Below are positions 16,538 through 25,844 of a stretch of DNA of 64,000 nucleotides, piece after piece. The notes beneath the pieces are model-generated. The model did not search any database. It was not told the origin of the DNA and saw only the letters and a list, made by a program, of their open reading frames with translations. The stretch is from NCBI RefSeq assembly GCF_004331735.1, contig NZ_SJSO01000006.1:1-64000 (forward strand). The letters run 5' to 3'. This DNA comes from Pedobacter psychrodurus. Lineage in GTDB: Bacteria; Bacteroidota; Bacteroidia; Sphingobacteriales; Sphingobacteriaceae. Numbering within the stretch: the stretch's first letter is position 1; each line of letters starts with the position of its first letter. Both the position numbers and the translations under genes were made by a program.

Positions 16538-17542
16538 TTAATTATATTCAAAGTGGTTCACGGTCTTCAATAATCCAACTGCAAAAGGCGTTATACGGTA
16601 ATTCAATTCGGTAATGGCTTTATTGCTCGAATATTGCTGGTTGCATTTTAACCTGTCGGCAAACTCAGGCAGAAAAAATGGGCTAAGGTTAAAAAGCTTC
16701 GATTTTAAAGATTCTAGTAAACTGTAAGTTTTAATAATGCCTACCGGGATTTTATACAGCCTTCTTTTTTTACCTGTGATTTGCCTTAGTGTACCGAAAA
16801 ATCCATTAAATGACACATCAACCCCACCCAAAATATACCGTTCGCCATTCCTACCGCTTTGCATGGCTGCAATATGCCCATCCACCACATCATCTACAAA
16901 GGCATAGTTGGCTATTGCTTGCCCATCTCCGGGAATAAAATGCCAGGTACCTTTTATATAACCCGTAACCATTTTACTTACCGTATTACTATCAGTTATT
17001 GGCCCATCGCCATATACCCTTGATGGATTTACAATCACCACTTCCAATCCTTTTTTAACAAATTCCTTAACTTCTAATTCAGCCAGATATTTTGTACGTT
17101 CATAACTAATCGAAAAACCAACGGCCCTCGGGTCGTTCTCCGAAACCGGCAAATTTAATGTTGGCCCCCAAACCCCACAGGTCGAAGTATGTACTACCTT
17201 TTCTACGCCTAGTTTTAATGCGCAGCTGAGCACATTTCTGGTCCCGATTACATTTACATCGTAAAAATCCTGCTCATTCCGGCACCACATTTTGGCCATT
17301 GCCGCGGTATGGTAAACCTGATAACATTCTTTCATTGCATTTTCCAAACTTTCAGGATCCAAAACATCGCCTTTTACTACCTGGATATTTCGGTGCTGAA
17401 TAAGAAAAGGATGATCTACATTTCTGCAAAGTGCCACTACATCGTAACCCATCTCTGCCAATGCAAAACTTAATTTCCGGCCGATAAAGCCTGATGCACC
17501 CGTAACTAAAACCCTCAGGTATTTATTTGCTACCGTTTCCAT
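16538..17542 (-). CDS. NAD-dependent epimerase/dehydratase family protein
   Basis: 334 residues of the extended SDR class. VLVTGASGFIGRKLSFALAEMGYDVVALCR at the N-terminus binds NAD(P), YQVYHTAAMAKMW follows, the active-site Ser/Thr region is HTSTCGVWG, and YxxxK is in SYERTKYLAELE. SRVYGDGP and YILGGVDVSF are typical of dihydroflavonol reductase or 3-beta-hydroxysteroid dehydrogenase-like members. The exact substrate is not known. Its start lies 1 base after the stop of the exported-protein gene at 17544, so the two are co-transcribed; the SDR gene may be part of the same unit but a repeat separates them. Confidence 0.85.
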   Translation of the reverse strand: METVANKYLRVLVTGASGFIGRKLSFALAEMGYDVVALCRNVDHPFLIQHRNIQVVKGDVLDPESLENAMKECYQVYHTAAMAKMWCRNEQDFYDVNVIGTRNVLSCALKLGVEKVVHTSTCGVWGPTLNLPVSENDPRAVGFSISYERTKYLAELEVKEFVKKGLEVVIVNPSRVYGDGPITDSNTVSKMVTGYIKGTWHFIPGDGQAIANYAFVDDVVDGHIAAMQSGRNGERYILGGVDVSFNGFFGTLRQITGKKRRLYKIPVGIIKTYSLLESLKSKLFNLSPFFLPEFADRLKCNQQYSSNKAITELNYRITPFAVGLLKTVNHFEYN

Positions 17543-17543
17543 A

Positions 17544-18209
17544 TTAAACCCTCTCCATTCTAATGGTGTACAATGAGTGATTTACAACCACCAGCTTACA
17601 TATTCCGTTTTCGAAATGGTAATCGTTATAATTTCCATCGGGAAGATTGATCCTGTACTGATGTGCGCCACTTTTTTGAATTGGTATAAAACACTGAAAG
17701 TTATCGGAATATATTTCGGGGATATTAACAGGCTCTTTGGTATATAAGAGCATCATGTTATAACTGATCGGCTGGTTTATCGTACTGGTTTTATTGCCAA
17801 TTTTAACTTGATAGACATTATTGATCCAGCTTGTTTTCTTAGCTTCTTTGGCATTGCCATTTACCACTCTATTTACATTTGAAGTGAGCAGCTTCCCATT
17901 TTTAAAATGCGCTATATCCTCCGTTTCTACATCGATTTTGAAAACAAAACGGGTTTGTACCTTCGAAGTTATTTTTAGATAAATATTATCGCCTTCATCT
18001 TTTTGCTGAAAATGCATCTGACCGATTACCTCGCCATTACGCTTGATGTTAAATTTACTTTGTTGTGCAAAAGCCGATGAAAATGAACAGATGAGAAAGA
18101 GCACCGAAGCAACACCTTTTGGATTGATCGGACTTTTGGATGAAAATTTTTTGTAAGTTTTTGGAGCAAGGTATTTCTTGCAGAGCCAAATAATTAATGC
18201 AGGAATCAT
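17544..18209 (-). CDS. Exported protein, DUF6134-like
   Basis: 221 residues. A basic N-terminus is followed by a hydrophobic stretch GVASVLFLICSFSSAFAQ (about residues 32-49), so this is either a long signal peptide or a membrane anchor. The remainder is beta-rich: FNIKRNGEVIGQMHFQQ opens it, then FVFKIDVETEDIAHFKNGKL and PISYNMMLLYTKEPVNIPEIYSD. This pattern resembles DUF6134 proteins, which have no established function. First gene of a minus-strand unit with the epimerase-like gene. Confidence 0.55.
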   Translation of the reverse strand: MIPALIIWLCKKYLAPKTYKKFSSKSPINPKGVASVLFLICSFSSAFAQQSKFNIKRNGEVIGQMHFQQKDEGDNIYLKITSKVQTRFVFKIDVETEDIAHFKNGKLLTSNVNRVVNGNAKEAKKTSWINNVYQVKIGNKTSTINQPISYNMMLLYTKEPVNIPEIYSDNFQCFIPIQKSGAHQYRINLPDGNYNDYHFENGICKLVVVNHSLYTIRMERV

Positions 18210-18766
18210 ATTTATCTCTATTTGTTATTTAGAGCTAATACAACTCACAGGAAATTTACCCCTACGTAGGTGTTTATTTTTTTTGAAAATTTTCAAAAGT
18301 ACAATCAACAGTTGCCATCCTGAGGGATAATTTATTGCATAAAATCAATATGAATGACTGGAGAATTTAAAAGAGGGGAGTCGATTAAGAAGTATCATCA
18401 TTTCGACCGCAGTGGGGAAATCTTTAAATTTGATTTCAATAACATAGTTCAAAGATCTCTCCACTACGCGTTGCTTCGGTCGAGATGACGATCTTTCTAT
18501 TGGATTTTATAATGGCAGTGGAGTCGAAGTACCATACAGCAAAATAGATGCTGAAACAAGTTCAGCAGGACGTAAAACGTAGGATTGACTGCGGTAGGCA
18601 AGCACTATTTATTTCTTACTCAGGGCCAAGTTACCTAAACCTGATGGTAGCGATCCCGATTTTTCATCGGGACAAGCGTACAGCAGGACGAACATTAAAA
18701 TGAAATACTGGTATTGCTTTTCAAAACCCTACCTAAGTATTAATGTTAAAAGCAGTCACTATTGTT
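18210..18766. other. Repeat-filled gap before the IS1182-type element
   Basis: No credible gene. It contains an inverted repeat of the TCATTTCGACCG type (18398-18490), a segment GCTGAAACAAGTTCAGCAGGA near 18550, and a second copy of the CCCGATTTTTCATCGGG hairpin (18656-18671). Confidence 0.6.
18398..18490. repeat. TCGACCG-type inverted repeat
   Basis: TCATTTCGACCG at 18398-18409 pairs with CGGTCGAGATGA at 18477-18488, and inside, GTGGGGAAATCTTTAAA faces AAAGATCTCTCCAC. This looks like another palindromic intergenic repeat. A partial relative is near 46276 (CATCTCGACTTCATTGCG). Confidence 0.65.
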
Positions 18767-20545
18767 GAGGCTGTCTCAAAAAGGCAGTCTCTTTTTTGTG
18801 GAAAAAAAATTAATTTTCACCTTTTCAAATTTGGTTTATTTATCTGAATTTCAGATATTTAAGTATAAATAATTGAAATTTATGCCAGTCCAGAAACCAG
18901 TTTTCAAGCCCTACTATCAGGACCAGATCATGGCTATTCCGCCCACTCTGGATGAACTTGTGGCAAAAGGCCATCCTGTCCGCATCGTGAACGATGTCAT
19001 TAACCGAATCAATATCCAGGGGCTGTTGGATGCTTACAAGATTAAGGGCACTTCAAGCTACCATCCACAAATGCTGTTAAAGGTTTTGGTATATGGGTAT
19101 GTTAGCAATGTCTACAGTAGCAGAAAGCTGGAGGTAGCCTGCAGAGAGAACATCAACTTCATGTGGCTCAGTGGGATGAGTTATCCTGATCACAATACCA
19201 TCAACCGTTTTCGTGGCGTGCGGCTTAAGGATGCACTTCGCAGTGTATTTGAGGAAGTGGTAAAACTTTTGGCTGCAGAAGGCCTGTTGAGCATTGAAGA
19301 AGTTTATACTGATGGTACCAAGATAGAGGCCAATGCGAACAAGTATACCTTTGTGTGGAAAAAAGCCATCCAGACCAATAAGGAAAAGATGAAGAAAGCC
19401 TTGAGTGAAATCTGGCAATATGCCCAAAGTGTTGCCAAAGTAGAAGATGGCTTGCCTGAACCGCCGAATTTTACCGATATCGATACCGAAAAGGTACAGC
19501 AGACTGTGGATACGCTCAATGCAGTGTTGGCAGAAAAAACGGATCTGGACAAAAAAGTCAAAGCGAAGCTGAGGTATGTAACCAGGGAATATCCAGAAAA
19601 GATAGCAGAATATGAGCGTAAAGAAGCAATTCTGGGGGAACGGAACAGCTTTAGTAAAACCGATACCGATGCGACTTTCATGCGCATGAAGGAAGACCAC
19701 ATGCAAAATGGTCAGCTCAAGCCAGGTTACAATGTACAGATATCAACCTCAAACCAGTTCATCGTAAACTACACCATACACCCGAACCCCACTGATACCA
19801 CTACTTTAAAAGAACATATCGAGCAACATCAGGCCAGTTTTGGCAAAACCCTTAAACTCATTACCGCAGATGCAGGATATGGAAGTGAGGAAAATTATGA
19901 GATCATGGAAGCTCGCGAGATTGAAGCTTACGTAAAATATGGCATGTTCAATAAGGAGCAAAGTGAAACTCACAACAAGAAGAAACCATTTGCCCAGGAC
20001 AGACTATTCTACAATCAGGAGCAGGACTGCTATATATGTCCAATGGGTCAAAAAATGGATTATATCGGCGATAGCAAACGAAAAGCAAATACCGGGTTTG
20101 AGCAGACCAGCAAACGGTACCAGGCAAAGAATTGCGCTAACTGCCCACTCAATGGGGTCTGCCACAAATCTCAGGGAAATAGGATTATAGAGGTTAACGA
20201 AAATCTGAGGCGACATAAAGCAAAAGCATATCAGCTACTCAACAGTGAAAAGGGAGTTGAAAAACGAAAGCAAAGGTGTCATGATGTTGAACCAGTGTTC
20301 GGGAATATTAAACAGAACCATGGGTTCCGCCGCTTCATGCTCCGAGGGAAAGAAAAAGTGGCAATAGAATGGGGATTATTGGCAATTGCACAAAATGTTA
20401 GAAAAAAAGCAGCCTAAAAAGGCTTGCTTTTGCTCTTTTTAACAAAATGCTGGATAAATAAACATTTCTAGCCAGCAACAAAGAAATAACACATAGGATT
20501 TATTTAAATACAAAAAAGCTGCCTCATTTATTTTGAGACAGCCTC
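18767..20545. mobile_element. Complete IS1182-family insertion sequence
   Basis: Terminal inverted repeats GAGGCTGTCTCAAAA at 18767-18781 and its exact complement at 20531-20545 enclose a single transposase gene. Inner positions still match with small indels (GGCAGTCTCTTTTTTGT against GAGGCAGCTTTTTTGT). Length is about 1.78 kb, typical for the family. I could not find a target-site duplication at the flanks. The gene is intact, so the element may still be active. Confidence 0.9.
18873..20417 (+). CDS. IS1182-family transposase
   Basis: 514 residues of the DDE type. The N-terminal DUF772 region is seen in IPPTLDELVAKGHPVRIVNDVINR and SSYHPQMLLKVLVYGYVSNVYSSR, with SGMSYPDHNTINRFR. The first catalytic Asp lies in EVYTDGTKIEANANKYTFVW, a further Asp in KLITADAGYGSEENYEIM, and the C-terminal Glu probably in HDVEPVFGNIKQNHGFRRF. 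CYICPMGQKM and CANCPLNGVCH form a cysteine cluster typical of this family. A nearby ATG at 18882 is an alternative start. It lies alone between the element's terminal repeats. Confidence 0.95.
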   Translation: MKFMPVQKPVFKPYYQDQIMAIPPTLDELVAKGHPVRIVNDVINRINIQGLLDAYKIKGTSSYHPQMLLKVLVYGYVSNVYSSRKLEVACRENINFMWLSGMSYPDHNTINRFRGVRLKDALRSVFEEVVKLLAAEGLLSIEEVYTDGTKIEANANKYTFVWKKAIQTNKEKMKKALSEIWQYAQSVAKVEDGLPEPPNFTDIDTEKVQQTVDTLNAVLAEKTDLDKKVKAKLRYVTREYPEKIAEYERKEAILGERNSFSKTDTDATFMRMKEDHMQNGQLKPGYNVQISTSNQFIVNYTIHPNPTDTTTLKEHIEQHQASFGKTLKLITADAGYGSEENYEIMEAREIEAYVKYGMFNKEQSETHNKKKPFAQDRLFYNQEQDCYICPMGQKMDYIGDSKRKANTGFEQTSKRYQAKNCANCPLNGVCHKSQGNRIIEVNENLRRHKAKAYQLLNSEKGVEKRKQRCHDVEPVFGNIKQNHGFRRFMLRGKEKVAIEWGLLAIAQNVRKKAA

Positions 20546-20588
20546 CTGAACAGGCAGAGGATAAAGTAAAAACGTTAACAGCGTGAGG

Positions 20589-20861
20589 TTATTCAGTCGC
20601 AGGCTTTTTCTCCTCTTCATCTACAGGAACCTCAACCGTTGGATCGGTAATGATTTCGGCATTACCATCATTATCTTTTTTGGCAAATAAAATTGGATAT
20701 AACAACCATAACGCGCCAATAATGACTAGCACTCCAGCCAGCATTTGAAAATAGATACTTCCTTTTACCTCGTATGCATCCAAAATTTTGTAGGCGATAA
20801 AAGAAAGTACGCCAGCAATGAGGATAAAAACAGCTTTTTGCAATTTTAAGAGCTTGATCAT
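20589..20861 (-). CDS. Small membrane protein with acidic tail
   Basis: 90 residues. Two hydrophobic segments, AVFILIAGVLSFIAYKIL and MLAGVLVIIGALWLLYPILF, are followed by a strongly acidic tail (PTVEVPVDEEEKKPATE). No known family is recognised. Its start overlaps the stop of the preceding small gene by 4 bases (ATGA), so the two are translationally coupled and probably work together in the membrane. Function unknown. Confidence 0.7.
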   Translation of the reverse strand: MIKLLKLQKAVFILIAGVLSFIAYKILDAYEVKGSIYFQMLAGVLVIIGALWLLYPILFAKKDNDGNAEIITDPTVEVPVDEEEKKPATE

Positions 20862-21046
20862 GAATTCTTTCTTTTTAGTGTTACAATATGGATTAAAACA
20901 AAAATAAGCCCAATTAGTTCGAGCAAGCCGCAGAAATAAAAAGCATAAAGTACAAAATCCCGGTCTGACGGATTTATAACCGCAACAATTGGCAAGGCAA
21001 TTACGGCAACAATCATCAGTGTAAGCCCGATATTAAATAATTTCAC
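20858..21046 (-). CDS. Small two-TM membrane protein
   Basis: 62 residues from a GTG start. IGLTLMIVAVIALPIVAVI and YAFYFCGLLELIGLIFVLIHIVTL are the two membrane segments, with a basic end LKRKNS. No family is recognised. It is the first gene of a two-gene unit with the 90-residue protein and diverges from ileS, with a minus-strand TAGTTTTG box at 21064-21071. Confidence 0.65.
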   Translation of the reverse strand: MKLFNIGLTLMIVAVIALPIVAVINPSDRDFVLYAFYFCGLLELIGLIFVLIHIVTLKRKNS

Positions 21047-21063
21047 GTTAAAAGTATTTACAT

Positions 21064-21100
21064 CAAAACTACCAAAATTCAGTCAATTCTGTTAACTTTG
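21064..21100. promoter_or_regulatory. Divergent promoters: small membrane pair and ileS
   Basis: Minus-strand TAGTTTTG at 21064-21071 and plus-strand TAACTTTG at 21093-21100 both match TAnnTTTG. The plus-strand box is 29 bases before the ileS ATG at 21130. Confidence 0.55.
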
Positions 21101-21129
21101 CAACCTTAATTTTTTGAGGTACTTGATTG

Positions 21130-24100
21130 ATGTATAGCGAATTTAAACAATTGGAACTTGCCAAAATAGGGCAAGAAATACTGGATTTTTGGAAAAAGGA
21201 AAATATCTTTGAAAAAAGTATTTCTTCCCGTCCTAAATCTAATCCGTTTACTTTTTACGAAGGGCCACCGTCTGCCAATGGCATGCCGGGAATCCACCAC
21301 GTAATGGCGCGTGCAATTAAGGATATTTTTTGCCGCTACAAAACAATTAAAGGTTATCAGGTTAAAAGAAAAGCTGGTTGGGATACGCATGGTCTACCTG
21401 TTGAGCTTGGAACTGAAAAGGAATTAGGGATTACTAAAGAGGATATTGGTAAAACTATTTCTATTGAAGACTATAATGAAGCCTGTAAAAAAACAGTGAT
21501 GCGCTACACTGATGTGTGGAACGACCTGACTGAAAAAATGGGCTATTGGGTAGATATGGATGATCCATACATTACCTATAAGTCGAAATACATGGAATCG
21601 GTATGGTGGCTTTTGAAGCAGATTTACGATAAAGGATTAATCTATAAAGGTTATACTATTCAACCCTATTCTCCAAAAGCTGGTACAGGATTGAGTTCGC
21701 ATGAGGTAAATCAGCCTGGAGCTTACAGAGATGTTACCGACACCACAATTGTTGCTCAATTTAAGGCTATAGCTGGCACATTACCGCCATTTTTACAAGC
21801 ATTTGGCGATATTTATTTGATGGCATGGACAACTACTCCATGGACTTTACCATCAAATACTGCTTTAACGGTTGGACCAAAAATCGACTATGTTTTAGTC
21901 AAAACTTTTAACCAATATACATTCTTGCCAACAAATGTAATTTTGGCAAAAAACCTGGTTGGAAAGCAGTTTAGTAAAATTTTCTTCGAAAGTAACGAAG
22001 CAGAAGATTTTACAAATTTTAAAGCTGGCGACAAAAAAATCCCTTATCAAATACTTGCCGAATGCAAAGGAAGTGAGTTGGTTGGCATTAGATATGAACA
22101 ACTTTTAACTTACGCATTGCCGTACCAAAATCCTGAAAATGCATTTAGAGTAATTTCAGGAGATTTCGTAACTACTGAAGATGGTACTGGCATTGTTCAC
22201 ACTGCCCCTACTTTTGGTGCAGATGATGCTAAAGTAGCTAAAGAAGCCATTCCGGAAGTACCGCCAATGTTGGTATTAGACGAGAATGATACGCCCGTTC
22301 CATTAGTGGATTTACAGGGTAAATTTACCAAACATGTTGGCCCTTTTGGAGGCAAATATGTAAAGAACGAATATTACAATGTCGGCGAAGCACCTGAAAA
22401 ATCGGTTGATGTAGAAATCGCTATTTTATTAAAAGAAGAAAATAAAGCTTTTAAAGTAGAAAAATATGTTCACAGTTACCCACACAGTTGGAGAACGGAT
22501 GAGCCACTTTTATATTATCCCTTAGATTCATGGTTTATTAAAGTTACAGATGTTAAAGACAGAATGTTCGACCTTAATGAAACCATTAACTGGAAACCAA
22601 AATCGACTGGCGAGGGTCGGTTTGGAAACTGGCTAAAAAACGCCAACGATTGGAATTTATCACGTTCGAGATACTGGGGAATTCCTTTGCCAATCTGGAG
22701 AACGGAAGATAAAAAAGAAGAAGTGTTAATTGGTTCTGTTGAGGAACTTTATAATGCCATTGAAAAATCTATAGCAGCTGGTTTCCAAAAAGAAAATCCT
22801 TTTAAAGGATTCGAAATCGGGAACATGTCTGAAGAGAACTATGATTTGATCGACTTACATAAAAATGTTGTCGATAAGATTATTTTAGTATCTCCATCAG
22901 GTAAACCAATGAGCCGCGAAAGTGATTTAATTGATGTTTGGTTCGACTCTGGTGCTATGCCTTATGCGCAGTGGCACTACCCTTTTGAAAACAAAGAAAC
23001 CATTGATGGAAATGAAGATTTCCCTGCAGATTTTATTGCCGAAGGTGTAGACCAAACCCGTGGCTGGTTTTATACCCTGCATGCGATCTCTACATTAGTT
23101 TTTGATAAAGTAGCGTACAAGAATGTAGTTTCGAATGGACTGGTATTAGACAAAAATGGACAAAAAATGTCTAAACGTTTGGGCAATGCTGCTGATCCAT
23201 TCCAAACCATTAATGAATATGGTGCCGATGCTACACGTTGGTATATGATTTCTAATGCAAATCCTTGGGATAACCTAAAATTTGACATTGATGGAATTGC
23301 TGAAGTTCGTCGTAAATTCTTCGGAACCCTATACAACACCTACGCTTTCTTTGCTTTATATGCTAACATCGATAAGTTCGAAATCGATAAAAATAATCTA
23401 AGCAAAGTTGAAGATAGAACAGAGTTAGACCGTTGGATTTTATCGTTGTTGCAAACCTTAATCAACGAAGTGGATGAAAGTTATAATACATACGAGCCAA
23501 CGAAAGCAACCCGTGCTATTCAGTCTTTTGTTGATGAACATTTGAGTAATTGGTACATCAGGTTAAGTCGCCGCCGTTTCTGGAAAGGCGAAATGACCGA
23601 TGATAAACGTGCAGCTTACGAAACACTTTATACCTGTTTAGAAACATTAGCACAGTTGATGAGCCCGGTTGCACCTTTCTTTGCTGATTGGTTATACAGA
23701 AACTTAACGGTTACCGATGCACATGCAGAGCAGTCTGTCCACTTAACTTTATGGAAAGAGGCTGATCAAAGTTTGATCGATACCGATTTGAATGAGCGTA
23801 TGGTTTACGCTCAGGATATTTCATCAATGGTTTTATCACTGCGTAAAAAATCGAGTATTAATGTTCGCCAGCCTCTAGAGAAAATCTTAATCCCATCGTT
23901 AAGCGGCGATTTCGAACAAAAAATATCGAAAGTAGCTGATTATATCCTTTCAGAAACGAATGTTAAAAATATCGAATTCATTACCGATACGCATGGCATT
24001 GTTAAGAAAAAGCTTAAACCTAATTTTAAATCTTTAGGTAAAAAAGTGGGTAAAGATATGGGTCTGGTTAAACAGGCTTTAGAAAATTCCAATCAAGATG

Positions 24101-24531
24101 ATATTCAACGTTTAGAAAATGATGGTTTCATTATCGTAGTTGGAAGCAGCGGAGAAGAATTTACCATCAATTTAAATGATGACGTGGAGGTTTTTGCTGA
24201 AGATATTCCGGGATGGCAGGTTACCAATCTGGGTAGCTTAACGGTTGCTTTGGATGTTACCATCTCTGAAGAGTTGAAACAAGAAGGTATTTCGCGCGAG
24301 CTGGTTAACCGTATCCAAAATTTACGAAAAGAATTAAACTTTGAAGTAACCGATAGGATTAAAGTTTCGTTACAAAATGATAACTTGGTAGCCAGCGCAG
24401 TTGCCAAAAACAAGGATTACATTTGCGCGGAAATATTGGCCGATGAATTTGAATTAACAGATACTGTAAATAATGCAAACAAAATCGTTATCGATGATGT
24501 TGAATTAAGCATTTCAGTAACTAAAATATAA
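21130..24531 (+). CDS. ileS: Isoleucyl-tRNA synthetase
   Basis: 1133 residues, charging tRNA-Ile. ATG 21130 is taken as start rather than the TTG just before it. The HIGH-like signature is GPPSANGMPGIHHVMAR (about residues 44-60), and KMSKR is at about 679-683. The editing (CP1) domain lies between, with WTTTPWTLPSNTALTVGP. The long C-terminal extension lacks the zinc-binding cysteine cluster of E. coli-type IleS and has EELKQEGISRELVNRIQNLR, the pattern of the eukaryote-like (IleS2-type) class. Homologs of that class are often less sensitive to mupirocin, though this is not tested here. It is followed by the DksA-like and lspA genes. Confidence 0.97.
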   Translation: MYSEFKQLELAKIGQEILDFWKKENIFEKSISSRPKSNPFTFYEGPPSANGMPGIHHVMARAIKDIFCRYKTIKGYQVKRKAGWDTHGLPVELGTEKELGITKEDIGKTISIEDYNEACKKTVMRYTDVWNDLTEKMGYWVDMDDPYITYKSKYMESVWWLLKQIYDKGLIYKGYTIQPYSPKAGTGLSSHEVNQPGAYRDVTDTTIVAQFKAIAGTLPPFLQAFGDIYLMAWTTTPWTLPSNTALTVGPKIDYVLVKTFNQYTFLPTNVILAKNLVGKQFSKIFFESNEAEDFTNFKAGDKKIPYQILAECKGSELVGIRYEQLLTYALPYQNPENAFRVISGDFVTTEDGTGIVHTAPTFGADDAKVAKEAIPEVPPMLVLDENDTPVPLVDLQGKFTKHVGPFGGKYVKNEYYNVGEAPEKSVDVEIAILLKEENKAFKVEKYVHSYPHSWRTDEPLLYYPLDSWFIKVTDVKDRMFDLNETINWKPKSTGEGRFGNWLKNANDWNLSRSRYWGIPLPIWRTEDKKEEVLIGSVEELYNAIEKSIAAGFQKENPFKGFEIGNMSEENYDLIDLHKNVVDKIILVSPSGKPMSRESDLIDVWFDSGAMPYAQWHYPFENKETIDGNEDFPADFIAEGVDQTRGWFYTLHAISTLVFDKVAYKNVVSNGLVLDKNGQKMSKRLGNAADPFQTINEYGADATRWYMISNANPWDNLKFDIDGIAEVRRKFFGTLYNTYAFFALYANIDKFEIDKNNLSKVEDRTELDRWILSLLQTLINEVDESYNTYEPTKATRAIQSFVDEHLSNWYIRLSRRRFWKGEMTDDKRAAYETLYTCLETLAQLMSPVAPFFADWLYRNLTVTDAHAEQSVHLTLWKEADQSLIDTDLNERMVYAQDISSMVLSLRKKSSINVRQPLEKILIPSLSGDFEQKISKVADYILSETNVKNIEFITDTHGIVKKKLKPNFKSLGKKVGKDMGLVKQALENSNQDDIQRLENDGFIIVVGSSGEEFTINLNDDVEVFAEDIPGWQVTNLGSLTVALDVTISEELKQEGISRELVNRIQNLRKELNFEVTDRIKVSLQNDNLVASAVAKNKDYICAEILADEFELTDTVNNANKIVIDDVELSISVTKI

Positions 24532-24561
24532 ATCCATATATTAGAAAATTAGATAAAGAAC

Positions 24562-24945
24562 ATGGAAAACAGCAACAAAACACGCTACTCAGACAGTGAA
24601 TTACAAGAATTTAAAGAATTAATTCAAGATAAATTACGCAGTTCTAAAGAAGAACTTAATTCATTAACAACTTCTTTAAGTAACCCGAACGCAAACGGAA
24701 CAGAAGATACTTCAGGTGCTTATAAAACACTGGAAGATGGTTCTGCAACAATGGAAAAAGAGCAGATCAATCAATTGGCTGCCCGTCAGAAAAAATTTAT
24801 TGATAATCTGGAGAACGCATTGGTGCGTATCGAGAACAAAACTTATGGTATTTGCCGCGAAACAGGTAAGTTAATTCCAAAAGAACGTTTACGTGCTGTA
24901 CCTCATGCAACTTTAAGCATGGAAGCTAAATTAAAGCAGAGTTAA
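24562..24945 (+). CDS. DksA/TraR-like zinc-finger-fold protein with degenerate finger
   Basis: 127 residues. A coiled-coil N-terminal half leads to the C-terminal DksA signature YGICRETGKLIPKERLRAVP, with HATLSMEAKL. In true DksA the fold holds four zinc-binding cysteines; here only one of the four remains (TGK replaces CGK and SMEA replaces CIEC). This is common in Bacteroidota relatives and may mean no zinc is bound. DksA-type proteins act in the RNA polymerase secondary channel, but whether this one does is unknown. It overlaps the lspA start by one base (TAATG). Confidence 0.85.
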   Translation: MENSNKTRYSDSELQEFKELIQDKLRSSKEELNSLTTSLSNPNANGTEDTSGAYKTLEDGSATMEKEQINQLAARQKKFIDNLENALVRIENKTYGICRETGKLIPKERLRAVPHATLSMEAKLKQS

Positions 24946-25547
24946 TGAAAGGCTATACAAAACCTTTAATTATAATATTTTTGGTTTTAATGGCCGACCA
25001 GCTGGTTAAAACCTGGGTTAAAACGCACATGTACCTTGGTCAGGAGTTCCATATTATTGGGAAATGGTGTATTATACATTTTACCGAAAATAATGGGATG
25101 GCTTTTGGAATGGAATTTGGTGGTGAATTTGGCAAATTAGCCCTATCACTTTTCCGTATTGCCGCTGTTGCAGGAATTGGTTATGGCTTACATTATCTAA
25201 TTAAACATAAATATCATCGCGGTTTAATCTTAAATGTTGCGCTGATTTTTTCTGGCGCATTAGGAAACATTATCGATTCTGTATTTTACGGAAAGATTTA
25301 TGGTTACGAAAGCTGGTTTCACGGTCGTGTGGTAGATATGTTTTACTTTCCAATTGCAGAAGGTCACTTCCCTACCTGGATTCCAATTTGGGGAGGCGAA
25401 GAGTTTGTTTTCTTCAGACCTGTTTTTAACCTCGCAGATGCTGCCATTTCAGTTGGCGTGATACTGATCCTAATCTTCCAGAAAAACTACTTTAAAGAAG
25501 ATGTAAAGGATGATGTGAGCATCAACAGCGAGATTGTAGAAGATTAA
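24945..25547 (+). CDS. lspA: Lipoprotein signal peptidase
   Basis: 200 residues, four TMs, inner membrane. It cleaves the signal of diacylglyceryl-modified prolipoproteins (such as those at 5360, 36201 and 37233). The catalytic pair of aspartates is expected in GRVVDMFYFP (about residues 127-136) and NLADAAISVGV (about 164-174). VLMADQLVKTWV at the N-terminus and FTENNGMAFGM are the other conserved LspA stretches. The ATG at 24945 uses the last base of the preceding stop, so translation is coupled to the DksA-like gene. The C-terminal tail of about 20 residues is acidic. A terminator follows after a repeat. Confidence 0.96.
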   Translation: MKGYTKPLIIIFLVLMADQLVKTWVKTHMYLGQEFHIIGKWCIIHFTENNGMAFGMEFGGEFGKLALSLFRIAAVAGIGYGLHYLIKHKYHRGLILNVALIFSGALGNIIDSVFYGKIYGYESWFHGRVVDMFYFPIAEGHFPTWIPIWGGEEFVFFRPVFNLADAAISVGVILILIFQKNYFKEDVKDDVSINSEIVED

Positions 25548-25563
25548 TAAAGTAACTCGTCTT

Positions 25564-25634
25564 GCTGAACTTATTTCAGCATCTATCTAGGAAGACCCTG
25601 AAATAAATCCGATAGCTATCGGATCAGGGTGACG
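25564..25634. repeat. GCTGAACT-type hairpin repeat
   Basis: GCTGAACTTATTTCAGC forms a hairpin at 25564-25580, and a second part, CCTGAAATAAATCCGATAGC up to ATCAGGGTGACG, closes it. A related GCTGAAACAAGTTCAGC lies near 18550. Confidence 0.6.
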
Positions 25635-25641
25635 AAAATAC

Positions 25642-25677
25642 AAAAAGCCCATTTCTTAACTGAGGTGGGCTTTTTTA
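25642..25677 (+). terminator. Terminator after lspA
   Basis: AAAAAGCCCA faces TGGGCTTTTTT, with an A-run before and a T-run after, so it can act on both strands. It ends the ileS-lspA unit. Confidence 0.8.
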
Positions 25678-25727
25678 TCTATAAATCCTATTGGTTGGTG
25701 TCACACCGACCAATAAAATAATGAATT

Positions 25728-25844
25728 CGTCATTGCGAGAAGGCTTTTTCAGCCGAAAGCCTGCCCCGATTTTCGGGGAAGCAATTTTTATTGCAAGACT
25801 CGCAAGTATGAAAGATTGCTTCATCGTTCCTCCCCTCAATGACG
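25728..25844. repeat. GTCATTGCGAG inverted repeat
   Basis: CGTCATTGCGAGAAGG at the left is inverted as CCTCCCCTCAATGACG at the right; inside, GAAGCAATTTTTATTGCAAG faces AAAGATTGCTTC. The single copy here looks like a member of the same broad class as the GTCATTCCC repeats. Confidence 0.65.

Noticed and set aside
19077..19706. 209- and 132-residue antisense frames within the IS1182 transposase
   Set aside because: Phe- and Ser-rich shadow frames on the complementary strand of a clear gene.
18767..20545. Target-site duplication of the IS1182-type element
   Set aside because: Bases flanking the terminal repeats (TTGTT and CTGAA) do not match at any reasonable boundary.
20589..21046. Toxin-antitoxin pair, suggested by two small overlapping genes
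   Set aside because: Both products are membrane proteins with no known toxin or antitoxin features, and the genes sit by a housekeeping promoter.
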